From the NCBI GenBank assembly GCA_937873665.1, contig CALMYW010000127.1, positions 1-7,094 on the forward strand: 7,094 nucleotides of DNA. Direction: 5' to 3'. The notes below the pieces were generated by a model. That model saw only the letters and a program-made list of their open reading frames with translations, had not been told where the DNA came from and made no database searches. Numbering within the stretch: the stretch's first letter is position 1; each line of letters begins with the position of its first letter. The position numbers were made by a program, and so were the translations under genes. The DNA is from an uncultured Sphingorhabdus sp. GTDB taxonomy: Bacteria; Pseudomonadota; Alphaproteobacteria; Sphingomonadales; Sphingomonadaceae. Of the stretch, positions 1 through 5,300 are shown piece after piece.

Positions 1-58
1 CCGCGACGCAGGCCTTGATCAGGAAGGCGAGCATCGTCACCTTGACGCCGCTCTTAAT
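1..58 (-). pseudogene. aceF: Fragment of pyruvate dehydrogenase E2 (dihydrolipoamide acetyltransferase)
   Basis: Read on the minus strand from position 58 down, the DNA encodes IKSGVKVTMLAFLIKACVA, which I recognise as the start of the catalytic acetyltransferase domain of betaproteobacterial AceF (a component of the pyruvate dehydrogenase complex that transfers the acetyl group from lipoamide to CoA). The match stops near position 58. Further 5' on the minus strand the DNA is antisense to an ATPase fragment and a HIT gene, so the N-terminal half (lipoyl domains, E1/E3-binding domain) is missing here. The gene continues off the left edge in its 3' direction. Only 19 codons are visible, so whether this is the edge of a broken gene or a small transplanted scrap cannot be decided from the window. 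Confidence 0.7.
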
Positions 59-141
59 TGCCCTCGGCCCAGCGCCAGCTGGACGACCCCGAGGCCTTCC
101 TGCAGGCCCATCGCCACCAGCTGGTGATCCTGGACGAGGTG
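58..141 (+). pseudogene. N-terminal ATPase fragment (DUF4143-type AAA), up to Walker B
   Basis: The first 28 codons of the open frame at 58 do not belong to a HIT protein. They contain DDPEAFLQAHRHQLVILDEV, the typical spacing and Walker B motif (hydrophobic strand followed by LDEV) of the ATPase domain in DUF4143-family proteins, where this stretch normally continues into a Q/H-R-x-P-E-L-F segment. Here it runs instead into the HIT sequence at about 142-150. An in-frame TAA at 55-57 and the aceF fragment lie immediately upstream, so the P-loop and everything before it are absent. The family assignment rests on one short conserved segment and is moderate. Confidence 0.55.
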
Positions 142-519
142 GCCACCCGACCCTGCCCCTTTTGCCACCTGCCGAGCGAGCGCATCGCCGGCGGCAATCC
201 GCTGGGCCTGATCGTGCGCGACGCGTACCCCGTCTCGCCCGGGCACACGCTCATCATCCCGCGCCGGCATGTGGGCAGCTTTTTCGAGATCACGCCCGAC
301 GAACGCGCCGCCCTGCTGGCGCTGCTGGACGAAGCCCGCGACGGCCTGGCGCGCAGCCACCAGCCCGCGGCCTGGAACATCGGCATCAACGACGGCCCGG
401 CCGCCGGCCAGACCGTGCCGCACCTGCACATCCACCTGATCCCGCGCTACGCGGGCGATGTGGAAGACCCGCGGGGCGGGGTGCGGTGGGTGATGCCGGG
501 GAAGGCGCGATATTGGTGA
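58..519 (+). CDS. HIT family protein, copy 1, with chimeric N-terminus
   Basis: A histidine-triad (HIT) protein, a family of nucleotide hydrolases/transferases that act on nucleoside phosphates with the middle histidine as nucleophile. The triad HLHIH sits at residues 122-126 and a C-x2-C pair (CPFC, residues 33-36) marks the usual zinc-binding N-terminus. The C-terminus reads RGGVRWVMPGKARYW. The HIT part starts near nucleotide 148-151; the first 28 codons are an ATPase remnant fused in frame. The only start for the full frame is a TTG at 58 directly behind a TAA, without a clear Shine-Dalgarno site, and the native HIT start seen in copy 2 is missing. The triad is intact, but the gene may be a non-expressed chimera. 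It is nearly identical to copy 2 at 2555-2941. Confidence 0.7.
   Translation: MPSAQRQLDDPEAFLQAHRHQLVILDEVATRPCPFCHLPSERIAGGNPLGLIVRDAYPVSPGHTLIIPRRHVGSFFEITPDERAALLALLDEARDGLARSHQPAAWNIGINDGPAAGQTVPHLHIHLIPRYAGDVEDPRGGVRWVMPGKARYW
151..519 (+). repeat. Direct repeat, HIT copy 1
   Basis: Positions 151-519 align without gaps to 2573-2941 (offset 2422), with about 12 mismatches by eye. Positions 200-464 are identical to 2622-2886, a run of 265 nt. Differences cluster at both ends, and the sequences flanking the repeats are unrelated. Both copies are in the same orientation, so homologous recombination between them would excise about 2.4 kb. Confidence 0.9.
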
Positions 520-581
520 GCCGTGCCAACGTGTGATTAGCAAGTGTCCCGCAGTAAGGCCTTGTACGACACGCTCTCTGC

Positions 582-866
582 TCACCAACTACTCAGCAAG
601 CGTTTTCTGTCTTTAAGGTACAGCTTCACCGCCAAGGCCAGGAATGAGACCAGTCCGAACCAAGCGACCCGGTCATATCGGTGAAGCAGCTTGTCTTGTA
701 TGGCTCCCGTCAGGGGCGCCAGTGGTCCATGGAACTCCACGCCCGAGACCATGTAGTGGCCGAGCAACAAAGTACCGAAAAACGAAATGACCGCCAACGC
801 AAGCGCTACTTGTGTCTTGCGCGAGTAGGCAAAGACGTACAGGAATTCAGCCCACCAGTCAGCCAT
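582..866 (-). CDS. Small two-TM membrane protein, unknown function
   Basis: A 94-aa protein I do not recognise. The start at 866 is supported by a GAGG Shine-Dalgarno site 7 nt upstream of the ATG. Two hydrophobic segments are visible: residues about 19-42 (VALALAVISFFGTLLLGHYM) and about 69-84 (VAWFGLVSFLALAVKLY). They are separated by a loop with a proline-containing LAPLTG stretch. A basic tail (KDRKRL) follows the second segment, so by the positive-inside rule the C-terminus is probably cytoplasmic. It is divergent from the XRE-ImmA/PIN operon across a 95-nt intergenic region that carries the operator. It may be co-regulated with that operon, but no convincing minus-strand promoter was found. 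Confidence 0.7.
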   Translation of the reverse strand: MADWWAEFLYVFAYSRKTQVALALAVISFFGTLLLGHYMVSGVEFHGPLAPLTGAIQDKLLHRYDRVAWFGLVSFLALAVKLYLKDRKRLLSSW

Positions 867-893
867 TGAGTGACCTCATTTTGATTCGTCCGA

Positions 894-922
894 TTGACAG
901 GTCTAAGTTTACAAAATAAACT
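894..922 (+). promoter_or_regulatory. Sigma70-type promoter for the XRE-ImmA/PIN operon
   Basis: A perfect -35 hexamer TTGACA (894-899) is followed after exactly 17 nt by TAAACT (917-922) as a -10 element, matching 4 of 6 consensus positions. It lies 40 nt upstream of the ATG at 962 in an AT-rich stretch. The gene downstream has a GGAG Shine-Dalgarno site at 952-955, 6 nt before the ATG. Confidence 0.75.
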
Positions 923-943
923 TTCAAACCTTAATATGTAAAC
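905..943. promoter_or_regulatory. Probable operator: inverted repeat over the -10 box
   Basis: AAGTTTA (905-911) and TAAACTT (917-923) form a perfect 7-bp inverted repeat with a 5-nt spacer, and the right arm coincides with the -10 element. A further half-site, GTAAAC (938-943), mirrors GTTTAC (907-912). This is the layout expected for autorepression by the XRE protein encoded just downstream. The position would block polymerase binding. The binding protein is inferred. Confidence 0.65.
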
Positions 944-961
944 CACAAGTCGGAGTTAACC

Positions 962-2029
962 ATGATCGGAAACCGACTCAAGCGGGCCCGTGCGGCCCTG
1001 GGCCTGTCGCTTCGCGACCTTGAAGCCGCCCTCAATGGCCAAGTGTCCGCACAAGCCATTGGCAAATACGAGCGCAATGAAATGATGCCGGGCTCTGCGG
1101 TGCTGCTTGCACTGGCCAAAGCACTGCAAATCACGCCGGAGTACCTGCTGAGCGAACGCGAGATTGCCTTGGCAGGCGTCGACTTTCGCAAGTCGCCTCA
1201 TGCCGGAGTCAAGGAAGAGCGCGCCGTTGAGGCTGCCGTCCTGGATCAGGTCGAGCGTTACCTGGCGCTGGAAGAACTGCTGCCCAGCTCGGACGCGGAA
1301 TGGGCCGCGCCCGATGACGCGCTGTTCACCATTGGGCGCGTGGAAGATGCCGAAGCAGCCGCAGACTCGCTGCGCCGGCTGTGGGAATTGGGCATCGACC
1401 CCATTCCCATGCTGGCCGAGTTGCTGGAAGAAAAAGGCGTCAAAGTGATCGCCCTTGACCTGCCTGAAAGCGTGTCCGGCTCCAAAGCCTTTGTTCAGAG
1501 TCCGGACCATGACGATGTGCCTGTCATCGTCGTCAACCAAGGCCACAACGGCGAACGGCAGCGTTTCACGTTGGCACATGAGCTAGCCCACCTGGTGCTG
1601 CGCTTCAGTGGCCTCAGCGAAGCGGACGAAGAAAAGGCTGCGGACCGCTTTGCGGGCGCCTTCCTCATGGCCAAGGACATGATGCTGCAGTTGTTGGGCA
1701 AACACCGCACGTCCATCTCGTTGGGCGAACTGGCAGAGCTAAAGAAGCTGTTCAAAGTGAGCATCGCATCACTGGCGGTCCGATGCTCGCAGATTGGCGT
1801 GCTGACCAAGGCTGCCTACGGAAGGCTCTGGGCCCAGATCAGGGGCCTGGGCTGGAATGGACCTCAATCCTCCGAGCCCTACAAGCTGCCACCCGAGGTG
1901 CCCAGCCGAATGGAGCGGTTATGTCTGCAGGCCGTCGCCGAAGAAGCCATCTCCGAGGCCAAAGCCGCTGAGCTTCTCAGAATCAGTGTCCGAGAGCTGG
2001 ACCGCCGCCTGATGGCCCAAGTTGCCTGA
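962..2029 (+). CDS. XRE-family HTH regulator with ImmA/IrrE-type metallopeptidase domain
   Basis: A 355-aa two-domain protein. Residues about 5-62 form an XRE/Cro helix-turn-helix (RLKRARAALGLSLRDLEAAL, then SAQAIGKYERNEMMPG and LLALAKALQITPEYLL). The second domain is an ImmA/IrrE (COG2856, DUF955) zinc peptidase with HELAH at residues 206-210 and a following acidic E-E-K-A-A-D-R-F-A segment (about 223-231) that supplies the usual third ligand region. A C-terminal region of about 120 residues follows. Such proteins act as DNA-binding antitoxin/repressors whose peptidase cleaves a repressor or partner. The start is fixed by GGAG at 952-955. The gene is led by a promoter carrying a likely operator and is followed 5 nt later by a PIN gene, so the two are almost certainly cotranscribed. 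Confidence 0.93.
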   Translation: MIGNRLKRARAALGLSLRDLEAALNGQVSAQAIGKYERNEMMPGSAVLLALAKALQITPEYLLSEREIALAGVDFRKSPHAGVKEERAVEAAVLDQVERYLALEELLPSSDAEWAAPDDALFTIGRVEDAEAAADSLRRLWELGIDPIPMLAELLEEKGVKVIALDLPESVSGSKAFVQSPDHDDVPVIVVNQGHNGERQRFTLAHELAHLVLRFSGLSEADEEKAADRFAGAFLMAKDMMLQLLGKHRTSISLGELAELKKLFKVSIASLAVRCSQIGVLTKAAYGRLWAQIRGLGWNGPQSSEPYKLPPEVPSRMERLCLQAVAEEAISEAKAAELLRISVRELDRRLMAQVA

Positions 2030-2034
2030 CCTGC

Positions 2035-2529
2035 ATGATCATCCTCGTCTCCGACACCTCGGTGCTGATCGACCTGGAGCGAGGCGGATTGCTGGAGGCC
2101 GCCTTCACATGCGGCCTGACCATGGTCGTGCCCGACCTGCTTTACGAAAAGGAGCTGGCCGCAGAAAACGGACCCTGGCTTCGGCAACTGGGGCTTGGCG
2201 TCGTCAGCCTCTCGCCCCAGGAACTGAGCCTGGCGCAAGAAGTGCACAACACACGGTCCGCCCTCTCCCTGCCGGATTGCTTTGCTCTGAGCTGCGCCAC
2301 CCGAGACGGCTACAAACTCGTCACCAACGACAAAGCCCTGCGCAGCGAAGCGCTGGCGCGCCTGGGCAAGGTGTTTGGCCTATTCTGGATGCTGGACCAG
2401 ATGGCCGCCTCGGGGACGGTTTCCACTGACATCCTGTTCAACGGATTGACGCAGATCGCGGGGCACCCGCGCTGCCGGCTGCCGGCTACCGAGGTCAGGA
2501 ACCGTTTGACCGCTTGGAAGCCGGCATAG
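2035..2529 (+). CDS. PIN-domain protein, likely toxin RNase
   Basis: A 164-aa PIN-domain protein, a fold of Mg-dependent ribonucleases common as type II toxins. The first strand ends in VSDTSVLID (D7), the second acidic position is in PDLLYEKEL (E38/E40), a third is D81 in LPDCFALS, and the last is D99 in LVTNDKALR, so the full acidic quartet is present and the enzyme looks intact. The overall pattern resembles the DUF3368-like PIN group, but the subfamily is not certain. Residues about 125-164 extend past the core PIN fold. It starts 5 nt after the XRE-ImmA stop, suggesting translational coupling, with the upstream gene as the probable antitoxin. It ends 25 nt before HIT copy 2. Confidence 0.88.
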   Translation: MIILVSDTSVLIDLERGGLLEAAFTCGLTMVVPDLLYEKELAAENGPWLRQLGLGVVSLSPQELSLAQEVHNTRSALSLPDCFALSCATRDGYKLVTNDKALRSEALARLGKVFGLFWMLDQMAASGTVSTDILFNGLTQIAGHPRCRLPATEVRNRLTAWKPA

Positions 2530-2554
2530 CCTGCTGCATTTGCGGCCACACCTC

Positions 2555-2941
2555 ATGGCCAACCAACCGCCACCCTGCCCCTTCTGCCATCTGCCGCCCG
2601 AGCGCATCGCCGGCGGCAACACGCTGGGCCTGATCGTGCGCGACGCGTACCCCGTCTCGCCCGGGCACACGCTCATCATCCCGCGCCGGCATGTGGGCAG
2701 CTTTTTCGAGATCACGCCCGACGAACGCGCCGCCCTGCTGGCGCTGCTGGACGAAGCCCGCGACGGCCTGGCGCGCAGCCACCAGCCCGCGGCCTGGAAC
2801 ATCGGCATCAACGACGGCCCGGCCGCCGGCCAGACCGTGCCGCACCTGCACATCCACCTGATCCCGCGCTACGCGGGCGATGTGGAGGACCCGCGGGGCG
2901 GGGTGCGGTGGGTGGTGGCGGGGAAGGCCAGGTATTGGTGA
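2555..2941 (+). CDS. HIT family protein, copy 2 (apparently complete)
   Basis: A 128-aa HIT protein of normal family length. C8-P-F-C11 is the N-terminal zinc motif and the triad HLHIH covers residues 97-101, followed by LIPRYAG; the C-terminus is RGGVRWVVAGKARYW. I chose ATG 2555 (MANQPPPCPFC) over the TTG at 2540, because the short N-terminus before CPFC is typical. No strong Shine-Dalgarno sequence precedes it. It is about 97% identical in nucleotides to copy 1, with differences confined to the ends. The substrate is unknown; related proteins hydrolyse nucleoside phosphoramidates, dinucleoside polyphosphates or nucleotidyl conjugates. It sits 25 nt downstream of the PIN gene on the same strand and may be read through from that operon. 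Confidence 0.88.
   Translation: MANQPPPCPFCHLPPERIAGGNTLGLIVRDAYPVSPGHTLIIPRRHVGSFFEITPDERAALLALLDEARDGLARSHQPAAWNIGINDGPAAGQTVPHLHIHLIPRYAGDVEDPRGGVRWVVAGKARYW
2573..2941 (+). repeat. Direct repeat, HIT copy 2
   Basis: Partner of the repeat at 151-519, in the same orientation. The segment 2622-2886 is identical to 200-464. The interval between the copies holds the membrane protein gene and the XRE-ImmA/PIN pair as a complete passenger module. Confidence 0.9.
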
Positions 2942-3029
2942 GGCCATAGGGGCTATTTGGCAAAGAACCAACCCGACGCTTGTCTTGGCGACGCAATAAC
3001 TCGACCATCCAGCCAGAAACGTTTCGTGC

Positions 3030-3057
3030 GATCACCGAGCAAAAGTGCCCGGTGATC
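3030..3057 (-). terminator. Hairpin closing the minus-strand operon
   Basis: GATCACCG (3030-3037) and CGGTGATC (3050-3057) are perfect 8-bp arms. On the minus-strand transcript the stem extends to 11 pairs with one G-U wobble around a 6-nt ACUUUU loop. It starts 16 nt after the stop codon of the 45-aa ORF. No U-tract follows, so it may be a weak terminator or an RNA 3'-end protector rather than a classic intrinsic terminator. Confidence 0.55.
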
Positions 3058-3073
3058 ATGCAATTAGCGAATG

Positions 3074-3211
3074 TCAGCCGTTATCGACCGCGTCTTCGTC
3101 CTCGCGGTACCACTCATCTTCTACGTACTTTTCGCGAAACTCATCATCTTCGCGCTCTTCATCGGTTCGGGTGTCGTATGGATCGTAGCTGTCGTTTGGA
3201 GTTGAGTGCAT
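3074..3211 (-). CDS. 45-aa extremely acidic protein
   Basis: A short ORF on the minus strand, ATG at 3211, TGA at 3076-3074. It encodes 45 residues beginning MHSTPNDSYDPYDTRTDEER and ending EDEDAVDNG. By my count 10 Asp and 9 Glu face 4 Arg and 1 Lys, a net charge near -14. A GAGGAAA Shine-Dalgarno sequence (complement of 3218-3224) lies about 6 nt upstream of the ATG, and the start is only 16 nt behind the stop of the glycine-rich protein, which argues for real translation in an operon. No hydrophobic segment or known domain is visible. By analogy with small acidic immunity or antitoxin proteins it could neutralise a partner, but this is inference; it could equally be an assembly cofactor or a DNA mimic. 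Confidence 0.65.
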   Translation of the reverse strand: MHSTPNDSYDPYDTRTDEEREDDEFREKYVEDEWYREDEDAVDNG

Positions 3212-3227
3212 TTGCGGTTTCCTCAAT

Positions 3228-3626
3228 TTAGATCAATTGGGTCCCAGCGGCAGCGACTCCACCACCGACAACTGCACCGGATGCGCCTACGACAATCGTC
3301 CCGGCAGCCACGCCACCTCCTCCAGCGGCAAGTGCGCCACCGCCCAGCGCTGCCAGACTCGCGCTGTGAAGGGCGGCACCAGACAGGGTTGCAATTGCGG
3401 TGCCCGTGCTCGCAGTTCCCAAAAGGCCAGCGGAACCGGCTACCGCAGCCACGGGGCCCGCAGCGGCCAATCCCGCGCCTCCAGTGACAACTGCGACGCC
3501 AACGATCGCCAAGGCCTTTCCGGGGTTCTCTACGACGTACGTGGCTCCCGCGCTCACAGCATCCACTGCAGCATCCGCTGCAGTTGCAACTCCGTCCACG
3601 ACAAGGTCCAAGAATTCAATGATCAT
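3228..3626 (-). CDS. Ala/Gly-rich glycine-zipper-like membrane protein
   Basis: A 132-aa protein very rich in Ala, Gly and Val. Residues 1-36 form a more polar, helical N-terminus (IIEFLDLVVDGVATAADAAV and on to VENPGK). Two long hydrophobic stretches follow, about 37-68 (ALAIVGVAVVTGGAGLAAAG region) and about 106-128 (VAAGTIVVGASGAVVGGGVA), separated by LGGGALAAGGGG. Small residues spaced as G/A-x3-G are the mark of glycine-zipper helices that pack into oligomeric membrane assemblies. The start is set at 3626, because AGGAG (complement of 3634-3638) lies 7 nt from this ATG but only 1 nt from the ATG two codons upstream. It heads an operon with the acidic 45-aa gene. A pore- or membrane-acting effector role is inferred; it is not recognised as a named family. 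Confidence 0.72.
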   Translation of the reverse strand: MIIEFLDLVVDGVATAADAAVDAVSAGATYVVENPGKALAIVGVAVVTGGAGLAAAGPVAAVAGSAGLLGTASTGTAIATLSGAALHSASLAALGGGALAAGGGGVAAGTIVVGASGAVVGGGVAAAGTQLI

Positions 3627-3743
3627 CTTCATACTCCTGTTGTTGATATTCCGGTTAGTCCATGGTTGAGGTCCTGCCGCTGTAAGCACTGAACTTCATG
3701 AACGCTACTGGCCAACTTGCAGCGCCAACTCATGGGGGCATCC

Positions 3744-3980
3744 TCAGTGTCGACGTGCGGCGACTAGCCCCGTGCCACGTTCGCCCAGTCGACGTAGTTG
3801 GGCGCGAAAACCCGCAAGAGCGCGATGGTCGCCCGGACTCCCGGGCACCGGAACAAAGTCGCCTTCCCGATGCACGATCCGAGCGTGACGCGAGCCGTCC
3901 GCGATGGCGAGTGCGGGATATGCTGCGAGGGCGTGTTGAATGACGCGCCGGAAATCCGGCGGAATGTGATGAGATGCCAC
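3744..3980 (-). CDS. 78-aa small protein, possibly HicA-like fold
   Basis: A small protein beginning with GTG at 3980, chosen because AGGAG (complement of 3988-3992) lies exactly 7 nt upstream. The sequence has a helical N-terminus (DFRRVIQHALAAYPAL), then GSRHARIVHREGDFVPVPGS and DHRALAGFRAQLRRL. The order helix, a His-containing strand, a second strand ending VPVPGSPGDH and a final helix recalls the dsRBD-like layout of HicA mRNA interferases, and similar small hypothetical proteins occur in proteobacteria, but I cannot assign it firmly. No HicB-like antitoxin gene is next to it. It lies 117 nt upstream of the glycine-rich protein on the same strand and could share its transcript. Confidence 0.6.
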   Translation of the reverse strand: MASHHIPPDFRRVIQHALAAYPALAIADGSRHARIVHREGDFVPVPGSPGDHRALAGFRAQLRRLGERGTGLVAARRH

Positions 3981-4006
3981 TTTGGCGCTCCTATAAAGAT
4001 AAGTCT

Positions 4007-4037
4007 AAAAAAGCCGAGGCTGATATGGGCCTTCGGC
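4007..4037 (-). terminator. Rho-independent terminator, minus strand
   Basis: On the minus strand GCCGAAGGC (4037-4029), an 8-nt loop (4028-4021) and GCCTCGGC (4020-4013) form a stem of 8 pairs with one bulged base, directly followed by six T (4012-4007). That is a textbook intrinsic terminator. It sits only 14 nt before the AGGAG site of the gene starting at 3980, where it either terminates a vanished upstream gene or acts as a leader attenuator. Confidence 0.65.
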
Positions 4038-4208
4038 GTCTAGCTGAGATTTTTCAGGTCGACGGTCAAACTATACAGCAACTCAAAGCACCTTGCAACC
4101 ACCCAAACCAAACGTTCTGAAATGCTTTGCTAAATTCCGTTGTTTTAGTGCAACCAAAGTCAAGTGTCGCGGCTTTGGTGTAAACTATTTTATTTTTGAG
4201 CTCTAAAC
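4038..4208. other. AT-rich intergenic leader without a gene
   Basis: I find no credible ORF in this stretch on either strand. Its base composition is clearly more AT-rich than the flanking genes, with runs such as TATTTTATTTTTGAG just before the ATG at 4209. It holds the inverted repeat at 4153-4179 and presumably the promoter of the gene at 4209, though no convincing -35/-10 pair was found. Confidence 0.5.
4153..4179. promoter_or_regulatory. Inverted repeat upstream of the 4209 gene, candidate operator
   Basis: ACCAAAG (4153-4159) and CTTTGGT (4173-4179) are a perfect 7-bp inverted repeat with a 13-nt spacer, so matching bases are 20 bp apart, about two helical turns. It lies 30-56 nt upstream of the ATG and right before TAAACT (4181-4186), the same hexamer used as -10 at 917. 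This suits a dimeric regulator site; a hairpin is the alternative. Confidence 0.4.
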
Positions 4209-5276
4209 ATGATCCGCAGCGAAGCTTTTTTTTCTTTAGTTGACGATTTGTCGATCGGAGATCTTGCAACGCTCAGGGGGGTGTCACGGCAATTTGCCGC
4301 CCGTGACTTGGAGCGCTTTCTTTCGGACAAGGACGGAATTCGTCGCCTCCACGACGTCCTTGTTCAAATCGGGTCAACAACCGCCACCAAGATCGCCGAG
4401 AAAGTAGCTCGTTACGCAACAACCGAGTTGAAACTTGATTTGGAGAGTTTCGATGATGGGGAAATTGCCAGCGGAACGAATTTCGCCGACCTTCTAAGAA
4501 CCAGTCAGGAGGTTTGGTTACTTGCCTCTTCGCCAATGGACTATGAGTCCCCGAGGTATTGGGAAGCTTTGTGCACGGATTTCCTGCGCCATCCAGACAA
4601 GATGCTCGTCTATTTCGTGTCTACGCTCGAAGCGGCAGATCGACTCGCCTTTCGGTTTGAGGATGAAATTCTTCCTGGAGGATTTGAGAGACAGGTTGCA
4701 GAGCAGCCGGAATCCGATCACCCTTTTCTGGCCACGATCTTCATCGTCGTTACGAATTTGGTATCCGCGATGCCCTACACACTTCTAACGAACCCAAGGT
4801 CAGGCGCGACCCGCGCAAGCAGGGGTTCCGCGACTTGGATCATGGGCAAGAACGGCGAAACCTTCGTTGAAGCCCCGCCGCGCAGCGGCGACACTTTCGT
4901 TCAACATGTAAGAGCAGCTGGACTAGGCGTTGCCCGCCAGACGGAAAACTTCTTTCCGCTAGGGCAAAGACTCATGGGGGACTCCGGCATTCCATTCCGC
5001 GCTTTTCGACATGTGGATCACCTTATCGCGGTGAAAGGTAATAGCGCGGTGGGCCTTTTCGAAGGAGATCCTGTATCGAGCCGGAGGGACGAAGAGTTGA
5101 CCAGGAATCAAGTTGAGCGTGGGGCGCCAACCCCCACAACAGCCGAGAAATCATCCAAAGACCACCCGCTAAAAATCTATCCCGTTTTCATCAAGGCCTA
5201 CCGAAAGAAGTCGGGTGAACACGCGAAACGTTTGACAACAGAGACCAAAGTTGAACGAAGCTATTTCCGGTTCTGA
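4209..5276 (+). CDS. 355-aa protein of unknown function
   Basis: I do not recognise this protein. The N-terminal 100 residues are mostly helical and charged (DLATLRGVSRQFAARDLERF, KIAEKVARYATTEL). A middle alpha/beta-looking region has hydrophobic strands at about 101-106 (VWLLAS), 132-138 (MLVYFVS) and 175-182 (ATIFIVVT), and then a TWIMGKNGETFVEAPPRSGD segment. That strand pattern loosely recalls PLD-like or Rossmann-like effector domains but lacks an HKD motif that I can see. The C-terminus (HPLKIYPVFIKAYRKKSGEH) is basic. No signal peptide is evident. The ATG at 4209 follows an AT-rich leader with only a weak GAG Shine-Dalgarno element. The gene stands alone, downstream of a divergent minus-strand cluster and upstream of the HIT remnant and the restriction genes, so an accessory defence role is plausible but unproven. 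Confidence 0.7.
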   Translation: MIRSEAFFSLVDDLSIGDLATLRGVSRQFAARDLERFLSDKDGIRRLHDVLVQIGSTTATKIAEKVARYATTELKLDLESFDDGEIASGTNFADLLRTSQEVWLLASSPMDYESPRYWEALCTDFLRHPDKMLVYFVSTLEAADRLAFRFEDEILPGGFERQVAEQPESDHPFLATIFIVVTNLVSAMPYTLLTNPRSGATRASRGSATWIMGKNGETFVEAPPRSGDTFVQHVRAAGLGVARQTENFFPLGQRLMGDSGIPFRAFRHVDHLIAVKGNSAVGLFEGDPVSSRRDEELTRNQVERGAPTPTTAEKSSKDHPLKIYPVFIKAYRKKSGEHAKRLTTETKVERSYFRF

Positions 5277-5300
5277 CCCCCCCCTCGTCTAAGCGTACTG

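Noticed and set aside
15..536. Plus-strand 173-codon frame overlapping HIT copy 1
   Set aside because: Its product is Pro/Arg/Ala-rich low-complexity, a typical out-of-frame shadow of a GC-rich gene.
37..588. Long minus-strand open frames opposite HIT copy 1 (and the equivalent opposite copy 2)
   Set aside because: They mirror the GC-rich HIT coding frame, their products are Arg/Ala/Gly-rich without any family pattern, and the plus strand has intact HIT motifs.
956..1579. 207-codon minus-strand frame under the XRE-ImmA gene
   Set aside because: The plus strand shows clear HTH and HELAH motifs; the minus product has no recognisable pattern.
3016..3025. Perfect 10-bp palindrome GAAACGTTTC
   Set aside because: Short, single occurrence, in an intergenic tail with no promoter nearby; not enough to call an operator.
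3400..3669. Plus-strand frame encoding an Ala/Pro/Thr-rich protein
   Set aside because: It is antisense to the Ala/Gly-rich gene. The minus-strand gene has a well-placed Shine-Dalgarno site and an operon partner, while this frame has neither.
4066..4269. Minus-strand 67-codon frame across the AT-rich leader
   Set aside because: It overlaps the start of the 355-aa gene, has no Shine-Dalgarno support and no recognisable sequence.
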